Source: Microbacterium trichothecenolyticum (lineage in GTDB: Bacteria; Actinomycetota; Actinomycetes; Actinomycetales; Microbacteriaceae). Taken from it: DNA of 64,000 bases. Positions 51,601-60,085 of this stretch are shown here, piece by piece; the stretch's first letter is position 1, and every line of letters begins with the position of its first letter. The position numbers and the translations under genes are program-made. A model generated the notes under the pieces. It was given only the letters and a program-made list of their open reading frames with translations. It was not told where the DNA came from and made no database searches. The DNA is taken from the NCBI RefSeq assembly GCF_000956465.1, contig NZ_JYJA01000024.1:36450-100449 (forward strand), given 5' to 3'.

Positions 51601-52869
51601 CTATTGGCGCAGTGCCAGCCGAGCCCAGTCGGCGTCGAGGGTGCGCAGTGTGCTCTCGATGTCGGACCCGGTCACGATGCCCTGCATGTAGTTGTCGGTG
51701 GGGATGGTCAGCGGGATCGCCTTCGAGGCGCCCTGGTAGAACTTCGCGGAGTCGTAGTACTTCTTCATGCCGAGGATGCGCTCGTCGGTGACCGGTGCAG
51801 AGTCGGTGGTGGTGCCGTAGCCGAGGAACGCGGCGTTGTACTCGTCCATCACGTCCTTGCGGAACAGGTAGCTCAGGAAGTCGCGCGCACCCTGCTTCTG
51901 ATCGGATGCCTCGGGGATCCACGCGGCGAGGTCGATGTTGACCCGCACCTTGTTGTCATCGCGGTCGTCGGTCATCGGCAGCGGGAACGTGCCGAGGTCG
52001 AGGTCGGGGTTCGTCTTGTCGATCTCGCCGAACGCCCACGGCCCCTGGAGGTACATCGCCGCCTCACCCTTCGCGAAGGCGAGGTTGCCGTCGCCGTAGC
52101 CCCGGCTCGCGGCATCCGCGTTCGTGTACTCGCTCGTGAGCTGCGTCATCCGCTCGACGGGGTCGGCGAGGGTCCTCTCGAACGACACCGGCGAGTCCGG
52201 GCCGACCTCGGTGCCGAGCTCGTTCATCTCGTCGTAGAACGAGGCGACGTCGACCTCACCGCCGACGGCGTAGTCGAACCATCCCTGCCCGACGGTCCAC
52301 GGGTCCTTGAAGGTGGCGTAGAACGGCGTGATGCCCGCCGCCTTCAGCGCGTCGCAGACCTCGACGAGCTCGTCCCACGTGGTGGGGACCTCGAGACCCT
52401 GTTCTTCGAAGATCTGCTTGTTGTAGATGACGGACGCCGCCATCACCGAGTACGGCAGCACGCTCGTGCGCCCGGGGTAGGTGGCGTACTGGTCGACCAG
52501 ATCCTGCACCTCAGGGAGGATGCGGTCGGCCTCGGGCATGTCGCTCAGGTCGCTGAGGGCGCCGCGCTCCATGAAGCGCGCCATCTCCATGTTGTAGTTG
52601 AGCAGTCCGAGGTCCGGCGGGTTGCCGCGCAGGAAGCCGGCCTGCAGGTTCGATGACGTGTCGAAGACGACCTCGACCTCGTCCTGGCTCGCGTTGTACT
52701 CCTTGATGAGATCGCGGAAGTAGGGGATCGCCTCGGGCTTGCTGAGATGGAACCTCACCTCGGCCGGCCCGGTCGATGCGCCGGAGCACGCGACCAGGGA
52801 GGTGCCGAGGATCGCGATGACGGCGCCCGCCGCGCTCGCGCGGCGGAGGAAGACGGATGCTGCAGGCAC
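51601..52869 (-). CDS. Sugar-binding lipoprotein of an ABC importer
   Basis: A 422-residue extracellular solute-binding protein of family 1. The signal peptide ends in the lipobox SLVAC with Cys28 lipidated. The mature part has SVMAASVIYNKQIFEEQGLEVPTTWDELVE (in part), typical of CUT1 binding proteins. I chose GTG 52869 because AAGGA stands 6-7 nt before it and the signal peptide begins immediately; ATG 52905 lacks a Shine-Dalgarno. First gene of the importer/alpha-glucosidase operon. Confidence 0.92.
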   Translation of the reverse strand: MPAASVFLRRASAAGAVIAILGTSLVACSGASTGPAEVRFHLSKPEAIPYFRDLIKEYNASQDEVEVVFDTSSNLQAGFLRGNPPDLGLLNYNMEMARFMERGALSDLSDMPEADRILPEVQDLVDQYATYPGRTSVLPYSVMAASVIYNKQIFEEQGLEVPTTWDELVEVCDALKAAGITPFYATFKDPWTVGQGWFDYAVGGEVDVASFYDEMNELGTEVGPDSPVSFERTLADPVERMTQLTSEYTNADAASRGYGDGNLAFAKGEAAMYLQGPWAFGEIDKTNPDLDLGTFPLPMTDDRDDNKVRVNIDLAAWIPEASDQKQGARDFLSYLFRKDVMDEYNAAFLGYGTTTDSAPVTDERILGMKKYYDSAKFYQGASKAIPLTIPTDNYMQGIVTGSDIESTLRTLDADWARLALRQ

Positions 52870-52914
52870 GTCGTTGTCCTTTTTCCGTGGGTTGTGGGAC
52901 TTCATTGGTTCGAA

Positions 52915-52928
52915 GAGTAGATTTACTC
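52915..52928. promoter_or_regulatory. Short palindrome in the importer/ROK intergenic region
   Basis: GAGTA-GATT-TACTC, 46 bp upstream of the binding-protein start and 60 bp from the ROK start. An AT-rich spot in a GC-rich genome; a candidate ROK operator. Confidence 0.4.
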
Positions 52929-52987
52929 GCCGAATCAAGTTGTTGTGGACCATAATGCTGAGGAACGCGTGAAAGGTCAAGACCTCG

Positions 52988-54202
52988 ATGTCACAATCGC
53001 TGCTCACCCCGACGGCACTGCGTCGCGCGAGCCTGGACGCCGTCCTCGGCTTCGCCTGGGACGCCGAGGCGCTCACAGCCTCGGACGTGATCGAACACGT
53101 CGGGCTCACGCGGTCGACCGCCATCGACGTCATCGATGAACTCGTCGAGCGCGGCCTTCTCGCGGAGCTGCCGAATGCCCGTGCGGTGGGGGAGTACCAG
53201 AAGGGGAGACCCGCTCGGCGGTTCGCCTTTCGCGCGGACACCGGGTGCGTGGTCGGGCTGGACGCCGGTCGCGCCCGCCTCACGGCGACCGTCGCGGATC
53301 TGCGGGGCGCCACGCGGGTGGTGCGCCATCTGTCAGCCGATGCGCCCCAGGATTCGCCCGAAGACCGTCGTCGCGACGCTGCGCGTGTCGTCGATGATGC
53401 GCTGGCGGCCGCTGGGATCACGCGAACCGACGTTGTCGCGCTGTGCGTCGGTGTTCCGGCGCCCGTGGACCGGAACGGGTCGTCGCCCTCTCATCGCGAT
53501 GACTTCTGGCGCCGGATGAACCCATCGTTCGGCGAGCTCTTCGGCGAATGGGTTCCGATCGTGCGGGTCGAGAACGACGCATCCCTGGCTGCGGTCGCGG
53601 AGCGGGCGGTCGGTGCGGCCGTCGGCTACGACGACTTCGTGACGCTGCTCGCGGGCGAGCGGCTCGGCGCGGGGGTCTGGGTCGACGGGACGCTGCTGCG
53701 GGGTGCGCATGGCGGCGCCGCCGAGATGGTCGCCTTCGACCACGTCGCGGGCGTCGAAGGGGCGTGGGGGCTTGGACACCGGGTGGCCGAGTTGGCACGT
53801 CGTGCGGTGGCGAAGGGCTCGCTGCCGTCGTCGAGTGCGCTGCGTGCACTGGACTCCGCCCAGATCGACGCCAAGACCGTGCTCGCGCTCGCCGCGGAAG
53901 GGGACGCGGGCGCGGTGGTCGTCGCGCGGCAGGTGGGAGAGACGCTCGCCGTCATCGCCGGCGTCTTGGGGAGCCTCTTCGACTCCCGGCGGATCATCGT
54001 GTCGGGCGCCGTCGCCGCCGGCGCAGCACCGCTGATCGACGCGGCACTCGACGCGCTGCCGCAGGAGCTGGACCTGCCCGCCCCCGAGATCGTCGCGTCC
54101 GACCTGGGCGCCGACATCGTTTCGGTCGGAGCCGTGCGCGCCGCCGTCGAAGCGGCGCGCACGGGTGCGCTCGATCTGCCCCGGTTCGCGGCGGCTAGCT
54201 GA
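52988..54202 (+). CDS. ROK family transcriptional regulator
   Basis: A 404-residue regulator. N-terminal winged helix (about 10-75): SDVIEHVGLTRSTAIDVIDELVERGLL (in part). The ROK/sugar-kinase fold follows with GLDAGRARLTATVADLRG, VENDASLAAVAE and AGERLGAGVWVDGTLLRGAHGGAAEM (in part). The usual HxC metal motif of ROK proteins (CxCGxxGC) is not seen, as in many actinobacterial members. It diverges from the importer operon, which it most likely represses. The 3' end overlaps the convergent patatin gene by 8 bp. Confidence 0.9.
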   Translation: MSQSLLTPTALRRASLDAVLGFAWDAEALTASDVIEHVGLTRSTAIDVIDELVERGLLAELPNARAVGEYQKGRPARRFAFRADTGCVVGLDAGRARLTATVADLRGATRVVRHLSADAPQDSPEDRRRDAARVVDDALAAAGITRTDVVALCVGVPAPVDRNGSSPSHRDDFWRRMNPSFGELFGEWVPIVRVENDASLAAVAERAVGAAVGYDDFVTLLAGERLGAGVWVDGTLLRGAHGGAAEMVAFDHVAGVEGAWGLGHRVAELARRAVAKGSLPSSSALRALDSAQIDAKTVLALAAEGDAGAVVVARQVGETLAVIAGVLGSLFDSRRIIVSGAVAAGAAPLIDAALDALPQELDLPAPEIVASDLGADIVSVGAVRAAVEAARTGALDLPRFAAAS

Positions 54203-55094
54203 CGCGCCAGAACTCGCTCAGCCGATCGGCGACGGTACGGGCCTGCTCGTACCCGGCCCGGGCCGCGGAGGGGCGGGTCAGCGGGTTCATCATGTTGTCG
54301 CCGAACGCGGTCAGCGATGCGGCGTCGGGAAAGACCGTCTCGACGCTGCTTCCCTGTGCGCGCAAGAGGTCGACCTGGGTGGCCAGGTGGGTGCCCCATT
54401 CCACGGGGGTGAAGGATCGGCCGCCGAGGGGCGACAGCACCAGCACACGATCGTGTCCGGCCGCGAGATCCGCGTTGTCCGCGTTGGATCGGTAGCCGCC
54501 GTCGATGTACCGGGCGTCGCCGATGCCATAGGCGAAACCGCCGGCGCAGCTCGCCGCGACCGCGTCCACGAGGTCGATCCCGCTGTCGCGATCGAACGCG
54601 ACGGGCTGGCCGCTGTGCGCGTCCACGGCGGTGACGACGATCCGCTGCCGTGGCCAGAGTGCTGTCGGGAACCGCGCCGCGACGGTCGCGCGCCATTGCG
54701 CGGAAGTGGCGGCCGCGGCATCCGTCTCGAGTTCCCGGCCCATCTTGCGGCGCCAGTCGTCCGCGTCCGATGCGGCCGCGATGATCGCCTTCATCCGGTC
54801 CAGGTGACGCGACTGCAGGCTGGGCCCGGCAGGACGAGGGCGTGGGCCGGCAGGGCCCTGGATCACCGGGGCGATCGTCGCAGCGAACAGTTCGGCCGGG
54901 GCGGTGCTGGTGACCTGTGCCGCGGCGGTGGATCCGGCCGAGGTTCCGACGATGAGGTCGGCATCAGTGACGTCCAGCCCGGCTTCGGAGAGGCCGGCGA
55001 TGACGCCGATCAGCCAGGCGTTGCCCGCCGATCCGCCGCCGCCGAGGACGAGTGCCCGACGCGGGTCGGGGTGAGCTGAGGTTGCTGAGTTCAT
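54195..55094 (-). CDS. Patatin-like phospholipase
   Basis: A 299-residue acyl hydrolase with a Ser-Asp dyad: oxyanion GGGGSAG (18-24), nucleophile Ser52 in GTSAG and Asp198 in IDGGYR. No signal peptide, so cytoplasmic or membrane-peripheral. Probably a phospholipase or lipase; substrate unknown. The start is the ATG at 55094 with AAAGG 8 nt upstream; the frame stays open to 55175 without homology. Confidence 0.92.
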   Translation of the reverse strand: MNSATSAHPDPRRALVLGGGGSAGNAWLIGVIAGLSEAGLDVTDADLIVGTSAGSTAAAQVTSTAPAELFAATIAPVIQGPAGPRPRPAGPSLQSRHLDRMKAIIAAASDADDWRRKMGRELETDAAAATSAQWRATVAARFPTALWPRQRIVVTAVDAHSGQPVAFDRDSGIDLVDAVAASCAGGFAYGIGDARYIDGGYRSNADNADLAAGHDRVLVLSPLGGRSFTPVEWGTHLATQVDLLRAQGSSVETVFPDAASLTAFGDNMMNPLTRPSAARAGYEQARTVADRLSEFWRVS

Positions 55095-55137
55095 GGGAGT
55101 CGCCTTTCGCGATTGCGTCTCAGGGGCTCCCGTCCGG

Positions 55138-55197
55138 CTATCTCTGCCGTCCGATCGTGCGCTGCGGGGGAGCACCCCATGGGGATACTGCGTTCAT
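55138..55197 (-). CDS. Candidate 19-residue small ORF with strong ribosome site
   Basis: ATG at 55197 has GGGAGGTGAG 8 nt upstream. The peptide begins MNAVSPWGAPP and ends RQR, then TAG; the patatin ATG follows 43 nt later. Too short for codon statistics. May be a leader peptide for patatin. Confidence 0.4.
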   Translation of the reverse strand: MNAVSPWGAPPQRTIGRQR

Positions 55198-55202
55198 GGG
55201 TC

Positions 55203-55331
55203 TCACCTCCCGTCGTCGATCACGATCGCGGGCAAGCCTCGCACGAGGACAGGTCGGCCGCAAGGCGCCCGATCGGCGGCTGCGATCGCGCGCAGGCGCC
55301 GGTCGATGATCTCGGGCGTCTCGCCCGTCAC
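55203..55331 (-). CDS. Candidate 42-residue small ORF
   Basis: GTG at 55331; the translation runs MTGETPEIIDRRLRAIAA, then a segment CGRPVLVRGLPAIVIDDGR. Third-position GC is high, as in neighbouring genes, and no frame on the other strand reads better. Its TGA overlaps the ribosome site of the 19-residue ORF downstream. No family is recognised. Between this ORF and the lipoprotein gene (55332-55409) I see nothing. Confidence 0.4.
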   Translation of the reverse strand: MTGETPEIIDRRLRAIAAADRAPCGRPVLVRGLPAIVIDDGR

Positions 55332-55409
55332 CGTATGCGCGGGGATTCAGTGGTTCACCGACTGGAGGTGGTGCGCTGCCCCGTACTGCGAACCCGCGGC
55401 GGCCTCCCT

Positions 55410-55964
55410 CTACGCGGGGCAGTCCGGCCCGCGCGGATAGCCGCCTCTCTGGTCCGGGCACACGCCGACGGCGAGCAGGTACGACTCGAGGAGGTCCCGG
55501 CTGCCGCCGGCCGCGGCGACCATCGGGTTCTCCGAAAGCCACACGGCGTAGACCACCGGCGAGGTGAACCGTCCGCCCGACAGGAACGCGGCGGTTCCCT
55601 CTCTGAAGGGCACCAGCAGGGCCGGGTGACAGTCCCATCGCTCGATGCAGAGGGGCTCGGCACGATCGGCGATGTCCGCGCAGGGCGACAGCCCGGCCGC
55701 TTCGCAGTACTGCGTCGCCCACGCCACCAGGCGATGCGAGCCGATGCCGGGCCGAAGGCCGAATCCGATCGGGTCGATCGTGACAAGGGCCGAGCCGGCG
55801 GGATCCGATCGAGGCGGTGTCGCCTGTTCGGCGGTCGGAGGCGCTGGCACCTCCCGTGGGGAGATCGGCCCGGACGCACTCGCGGGAGAGGGCGCACTGC
55901 AGCCGGCCAGAAGCAGCACCGCCCCCAGCAACACGACCCATCGACCCCAGGCGAGCACCGGCAT
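55410..55964 (-). CDS. Lipoprotein of unknown function
   Basis: A 184-residue secreted lipoprotein. Signal peptide MPVLAWGRWVVLLGAVLLLAGC with lipobox LLAGC (Cys22; written here with the helix in between), then a Ser/Pro-rich linker (about 23-50). The mature part has seven Cys in pairs (YCEAAGLSPCADIADRAEPLCIERWDC), suggesting disulfides. No family is recognised. The start at ATG 55964 follows from the signal peptide; an in-frame ATG at 56030 would bury it. Confidence 0.7.
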   Translation of the reverse strand: MPVLAWGRWVVLLGAVLLLAGCSAPSPASASGPISPREVPAPPTAEQATPPRSDPAGSALVTIDPIGFGLRPGIGSHRLVAWATQYCEAAGLSPCADIADRAEPLCIERWDCHPALLVPFREGTAAFLSGGRFTSPVVYAVWLSENPMVAAAGGSRDLLESYLLAVGVCPDQRGGYPRGPDCPA

Positions 55965-56116
55965 CTCCCCTTGGGCGTGACGGTAGACCCGGACGTCAGT
56001 GCGCACAAGATGATCGCTACCGACGGACATCGCTTCGCGGACGGTATCTGTCCTGATACCGCGAGAGGATCGTGCTGTCAACCCGCCTGGCCTGACGTCC
56101 GAAGGAGGACCGAGCA

Positions 56117-56485
56117 ATGTCCAGAGTCGTGTGGTTCGACATCCCCGTCACCGACATGACGCGAGCGATCGCGTTCTATCAAGCGCTCACCGGAGAGAAG
56201 CTCATCCGGCTCCCTGTCGGCCCCGACAAGGAGACCGCCGTCTTCGCCGCGGCGGAGGGGGGCGCGGCGGGATGCCTGTTCGCAGCCCCGGAAGACAAGC
56301 CGTCGCATTTCGGGTCGCGCGTCTACTTCGACGCAGGTCCTTCGATCGACGAGTGGCTGGCGCGGGTCGAGCCGGCGGGCGGGGGCATCCTCGTGCCAAA
56401 GACGGAGATCACGGGCGGTCGCGGCGTCTACGCCTACATCGAGGACAGCGAGGGCAACCGGATCGGCCTCAACGCCCCAGCGTGA
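56117..56485 (+). CDS. VOC family protein (glyoxalase/bleomycin-resistance fold)
   Basis: A 122-residue single-VOC protein. It has VVWFDIPVTDMTRAIAFYQALTGEK (in part) and a final YIEDSEGNRIGLNAP, the family's second metal-side strand; the His/Glu ligands of glyoxalase I are only partly kept. Function unknown (dioxygenase, glyoxalase or binding protein). GAAGGAGG 7-9 nt before the ATG. Confidence 0.87.
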   Translation: MSRVVWFDIPVTDMTRAIAFYQALTGEKLIRLPVGPDKETAVFAAAEGGAAGCLFAAPEDKPSHFGSRVYFDAGPSIDEWLARVEPAGGGILVPKTEITGGRGVYAYIEDSEGNRIGLNAPA

Positions 56486-56551
56486 GCCTGAGGCCGGCGT
56501 CGCGGCATCCGACGGGTCCGCGCGGCCCATCGGCGCTGAGAGGATTGGCAG

Positions 56552-58216
56552 ATGACCGCAACACTCGTGGCACGCGGCGTGGCCGGCGGATACGGCCACC
56601 GCACCCTGTTCGACTCGCTCGACCTGACCGTCGCGCCCGGTGACGTGGTCGGCGTGGTGGGCGCGAACGGAGCCGGCAAGTCGACGCTGCTGCGCCTGCT
56701 CGGCGGCATCGACGAACCGCAGGCCGGCACCATCTCGCTCTCGCCAGCCGACGCCTTCGTCGGCTGGCTTCCGCAGGAGCACGAACGCGTCGAGGGCGAG
56801 ACCGTCGCCGAATACATCGCTCGTCGAACGGGGTGCACGCAGGCGACGAGGGACATGGATGCCGCGGCCGCAGCACTCGCCGACCCCGGGCTCGCGTCGA
56901 ACGGCGCCGACCCCGCCGACATGTACTCGATCGCGCTCGACCGCTGGCTGGCCAGCGGCGCCGCCGACCTCGACGAGCGGCTGCCCGCTGTGCTCGCCGA
57001 TCTGGGACTCCATCTCGGCGGCACGCCTGCGGACCGGGCGACGATGACCGGGCTGTCGGGCGGGCAGGCCGCCCGGGTCGGGCTCGCCGCTCTGCTGCTC
57101 TCGCGGTTCGACATCGTTCTGCTCGACGAACCTACGAACGACCTCGACCTGGACGGGCTCGAGCGGCTCGAGTCGTTCGTGCGCGGCATCCGCGGTGGTG
57201 TCGTGCTGGTCAGTCACGACCGAGAGTTCCTCGCGCGCTGCGTCACGCGCGTGCTCGAGCTCGACCTCGCACAGCATTCCAACCGCGTCTACGGCGGGGG
57301 GTATGACGCGTACCTCGAGGAGCGTGCGACGCTTCGTCGGCATGCGCGGGAGAAGTACGACGAGTTCGCCGAGAAGAAGGCCGATCTCGTGGCCCGGGCG
57401 CGCACGCAGCGGGAATGGTCGAGCCAAGGCGTGCGCAACGCGATGAAGAAGTCTCCCGACAACGACAAGATCCGGCGCAAGGCGAATACCGAGTCCAGCG
57501 AGAAGCAGGCGCAGAAGGTACGGCAGATGGAGAGCCGCATCGCGCGCCTGGAAGAGGTCGAGGAGCCGCGAAAGGAGTGGCAGCTCGAATTCACGATCGG
57601 CACGGCGCCGCGCTCGAGCACGGTCGTGTCGACATTGAGCTCGGCGGTCTTCGAGCAGGGCTCGTTCACACTCGGACCGGTGTCGCTGCAGGTCAACGCG
57701 GGAGAGCGGATCGGCATCACGGGGCACAACGGCGCGGGCAAGTCGACGCTCCTGCGGGCTCTGCTCGGCCGGCAGGCGCCGGACGCGGGCGCGGCGAGCC
57801 TCGGGGTGAACGTCGAGATCGGGGAGATCGACCAGGCCCGGTCGCTGTTGGTGGGGTCACAGCCGCTCGTGGCGGCATTCGGAGAACTCGTGCCGGACAT
57901 GGAGTCCGGCGAGGTGCGGACCCTGCTCGCCAAGTTCGGCCTGAAAGCGGATCACGTCGGCCGACCGGTCGATGAGCTCTCGCCGGGTGAACGCACGAGA
58001 GCCGCGCTGGCGCTCCTGCAGGCTCGTGGCGTCAACGTGCTGGTGCTCGACGAGCCGACCAACCACCTCGATCTGCCCGCGATAGAGCAGCTCGAGCAGG
58101 CGCTCGACTCGTATCGCGGGACGCTGCTGCTGGTGACGCACGATCGGCGGATGCTCGACGCCGTCGACCTCGACCGCCACTGGCGCGTCGACGCCGGGCG
58201 CGTCACCGAGCTGTAG
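56552..58216 (+). CDS. ABC-F family ATPase
   Basis: A 554-residue soluble protein with two ABC domains and no membrane part. Walker A motifs: GANGAGKST (37-45) and GHNGAGKST (391-399); signatures LSGGQAARV and LSPGERTRA; Walker B LLDEPTND and LDEPTNHLD. Between them (about 245-330) the helical P-site tRNA-interaction motif linker is Lys/Arg/Glu-rich. ABC-F proteins act on ribosomes, either in translation quality control or antibiotic protection; which one cannot be read here. GAGAGGA precedes the ATG. Confidence 0.92.
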   Translation: MTATLVARGVAGGYGHRTLFDSLDLTVAPGDVVGVVGANGAGKSTLLRLLGGIDEPQAGTISLSPADAFVGWLPQEHERVEGETVAEYIARRTGCTQATRDMDAAAAALADPGLASNGADPADMYSIALDRWLASGAADLDERLPAVLADLGLHLGGTPADRATMTGLSGGQAARVGLAALLLSRFDIVLLDEPTNDLDLDGLERLESFVRGIRGGVVLVSHDREFLARCVTRVLELDLAQHSNRVYGGGYDAYLEERATLRRHAREKYDEFAEKKADLVARARTQREWSSQGVRNAMKKSPDNDKIRRKANTESSEKQAQKVRQMESRIARLEEVEEPRKEWQLEFTIGTAPRSSTVVSTLSSAVFEQGSFTLGPVSLQVNAGERIGITGHNGAGKSTLLRALLGRQAPDAGAASLGVNVEIGEIDQARSLLVGSQPLVAAFGELVPDMESGEVRTLLAKFGLKADHVGRPVDELSPGERTRAALALLQARGVNVLVLDEPTNHLDLPAIEQLEQALDSYRGTLLLVTHDRRMLDAVDLDRHWRVDAGRVTEL

Positions 58217-58226
58217 TCGCGGCCCG

Positions 58227-58577
58227 CTAGCGACCCTGGCGCTTCTTGTACGGCTTCGGCTGGCCTTTCACGATGGGCGCTCGGCCCTTGCCCTTGGAGG
58301 CCTTCGCCTTGCCGCCCCCGGGAGCCTTCGGTGCGGTGACAGGAGCGGGGGCTTGCGCGATCCGAGTCCTGGCCTCGTCGAGCAGGAGCGCGCCTGCGGG
58401 GGTCAGCGACCAGCTCGGCTTGCTGCGGGTGAAGAGCGGGTGCCCGACCTCTGCTTCGAGCTTGTCGATCGTCGAGTACAGCGACGCCAACGGAACCCCG
58501 AGCGCATCGGCGGCACGCGGAACATGCAGGTCCTGGTCGACGATGGCGACGAAGCGCTGCAGCTCACTGATCTTCAC
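58227..58577 (-). CDS. Short LysR-type DNA-binding protein with Lys-rich tail
   Basis: A 116-residue protein. Residues 1-62 are a LysR HTH (ISELQRFVAIVDQDLHVPRAADALGVPLASLYSTIDKLEAEVG, in part, then LFTRSKPSWSLTPAG). No effector domain follows; the C-terminal 40 residues are Lys/Gly/Pro-rich (GGGKAKASKGKGR). It may be a small nucleoid-type or repressor protein. The GTG 58577 has GGAAGG upstream and fits the LysR start; the frame is open to 58721 without homology. Confidence 0.82.
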   Translation of the reverse strand: MKISELQRFVAIVDQDLHVPRAADALGVPLASLYSTIDKLEAEVGHPLFTRSKPSWSLTPAGALLLDEARTRIAQAPAPVTAPKAPGGGKAKASKGKGRAPIVKGQPKPYKKRQGR

Positions 58578-58675
58578 TGGCGACCTTCCGTGCACCGAGG
58601 GACAGATCAAGTCTGCCGCAGCGACCGGTGTGACTGCGATTCGCACGTCGGTTCCGTGGTGCGCCGTGGAGGCGA

Positions 58676-58706
58676 CGCCCCGGAGATCGGACCATCGTCC
58701 GGGGCG
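58676..58706 (-). terminator. Terminator of the alpha/beta hydrolase unit
   Basis: CGCCCCGGA and TCCGGGGCG form a 9-bp stem with a 13-nt loop, right after the hydrolase stop. The gap 58578-58717 otherwise holds nothing I can name. Confidence 0.65.
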
Positions 58707-58717
58707 CCGCCGGTCCG

Positions 58718-59458
58718 TCACGCGGCGATCTCCTGAGAAGCCACGTAGCCCTTGCCGGCTTCCGCGATGGTCGCGGCCACGGCGGCCGGCTGCGACACCG
58801 CGATCGCGTGCGACGCGCCGGCGACCTCGAGGATGCCCCGCGAGCCCGCACGCTCAGCGCCGGCTCGGTGCACGGCGACAGGGATGTTGAGGTCCTGATC
58901 GCCGAAGACGTGCCACGACGGGATGTCGCGCCAGGCCGGCCGATCGGTCGGGAGGCCCTCCGACAGCGCAGCCTGCGTGACCGGGCGCTGGGTCGCGGCC
59001 ATCAGCGCGGCGACCTCGGGCGAGACATCGGCGGCGAACTGGTGGTGGAACAGCTCGGGGCGGATGGCGAATTCGTCGCCGCCGCTCGACACCGGGTACG
59101 CCGTGAGCGCGTCGCCGAGCGTGCCTCCGGGCGCGCTGTTCGACAGCTCGAACGCGCTCTGCCCGGTCTCGGGGACGAACGCCGCGACGTAGACGAGTCC
59201 GACGACGGCCTCGCTGCCCGCGGCCGCCTCGGTGATGACGAGCCCGCCGTACGAGTGGCCGACGAGGACGACGGGCCCCTCGATCGACGCAAGGACGTCG
59301 CGGACGTACGCCGCGTCGCCGGCGAGGCTCCGCAGCGGGTTGGCGACCGCGATCGCGCGGACGTCGTGCTGCTGCAGCTGGGCGATGACTCCGTTCCACG
59401 ATGACGACTCGGCGAAGGCGCCATGGACGAGGACGATGGTGGGCTTCTGAGCGGTCAT
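58718..59458 (-). CDS. Alpha/beta hydrolase
   Basis: A 246-residue alpha/beta-fold hydrolase. N-terminal oxyanion segment VLVHGAFAESSSWN, nucleophile Ser69 in GHSYGGLV, and a C-terminal GASHAIAVSQP (His). Esterase-like; substrate unknown. Start ATG with GAAAGGAA 7-8 nt upstream. The sigma-like promoter at 59501-59527 drives it: TGTCACA-N16-GGTC on the minus strand. Confidence 0.92.
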   Translation of the reverse strand: MTAQKPTIVLVHGAFAESSSWNGVIAQLQQHDVRAIAVANPLRSLAGDAAYVRDVLASIEGPVVLVGHSYGGLVITEAAAGSEAVVGLVYVAAFVPETGQSAFELSNSAPGGTLGDALTAYPVSSGGDEFAIRPELFHHQFAADVSPEVAALMAATQRPVTQAALSEGLPTDRPAWRDIPSWHVFGDQDLNIPVAVHRAGAERAGSRGILEVAGASHAIAVSQPAAVAATIAEAGKGYVASQEIAA

Positions 59459-59500
59459 GTCGAGTTCCTTTCGAGGGGGTTTTACGGTCTTGTGAGCTTG

Positions 59501-59527
59501 GACCGGGCAGGTCCTGGACTTGTGACA
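59501..59527 (-). promoter_or_regulatory. ECF41-type promoter upstream of the alpha/beta hydrolase
   Basis: On the minus strand TGTCACA (59527-59521), 16 nt, GGTC (59504-59501), about 43 nt from the start codon. Matches the other two promoters of this cluster exactly in both boxes and spacing. The spacer also contains GGACC-GGGCA-GGTCC, a palindrome. Confidence 0.75.
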
Positions 59528-59578
59528 TGGGCCGCGTCGATCGAAGCGGAAGCCTCTGGCATCGAGGAGACTGGGCCG

Positions 59579-59986
59579 ATGCCCCTCCTCGATCACCTCG
59601 GCATCACCGTGGAAGACCTTGCCCGCGCGGTCGCTCAGTTCGATCCCGTGCTCACGGCGCTGGGCATGGAACGCACCGACGGTGACAACGGGGTCTCGTG
59701 GTACGTCGAGGATGAGACGGAACTGATCCTCTTCCCCGCGCGGGAGCCCGGGACCGGCCCCCATGTCCACGGCTCGGTCGGCTGGCAGCATCTGGCGTTC
59801 GCCGTGGACTCCCGTGACGACGTCGATCGGCTCCACGCCATCGCGCTCGCCGCGGGATGGAGCGCGGTGCGCGATCCCAAGCCGTACCCGCGGTTCAACG
59901 AGCGCTACTACGCGTCCTTCCTCGAGGACGACAACGGCATCCGCATCGAGTTCATGCACAACCCTCCGAAAACCGCGCCCGGCTGA
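59579..59986 (+). CDS. VOC family protein
   Basis: A 135-residue VOC protein (LLDHLGITVEDLARAV ... WQHLAFAV ... NGIRIEFMHNP), with His and Glu at metal-ligand positions (DHLG, WQHLAF, IEFM). Probably a glyoxalase-like or dioxygenase enzyme. ATG 59579 with GAGGAG 9 nt upstream; the frame is open to 59423 but the family start is at MPLLDHLG. It is divergent from the hydrolase and lies before the sigma cluster; no ECF41-like box reads in its direction. Confidence 0.85.
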   Translation: MPLLDHLGITVEDLARAVAQFDPVLTALGMERTDGDNGVSWYVEDETELILFPAREPGTGPHVHGSVGWQHLAFAVDSRDDVDRLHAIALAAGWSAVRDPKPYPRFNERYYASFLEDDNGIRIEFMHNPPKTAPG

Positions 59987-60008
59987 TCCCGCAGATGGTT
60001 CGCGGACC

Positions 60009-60035
60009 TGTCACAGAACGCCGCGTCATCCGGTC
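60009..60035 (+). promoter_or_regulatory. ECF41-type promoter upstream of the first NAD(P)-binding protein and sigma gene
   Basis: TGTCACA (60009-60015), 16 nt, GGTC (60032-60035). 50 nt before the ATG at 60086. Likely also transcribes the sigma factor 26 bp downstream of that gene, giving autoregulation. Confidence 0.75.
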
Positions 60036-60085
60036 TCAGCTGTGACGCGCGCGTTCCGCGCGCGACGAAGCAGAGAGGGTTCGAC

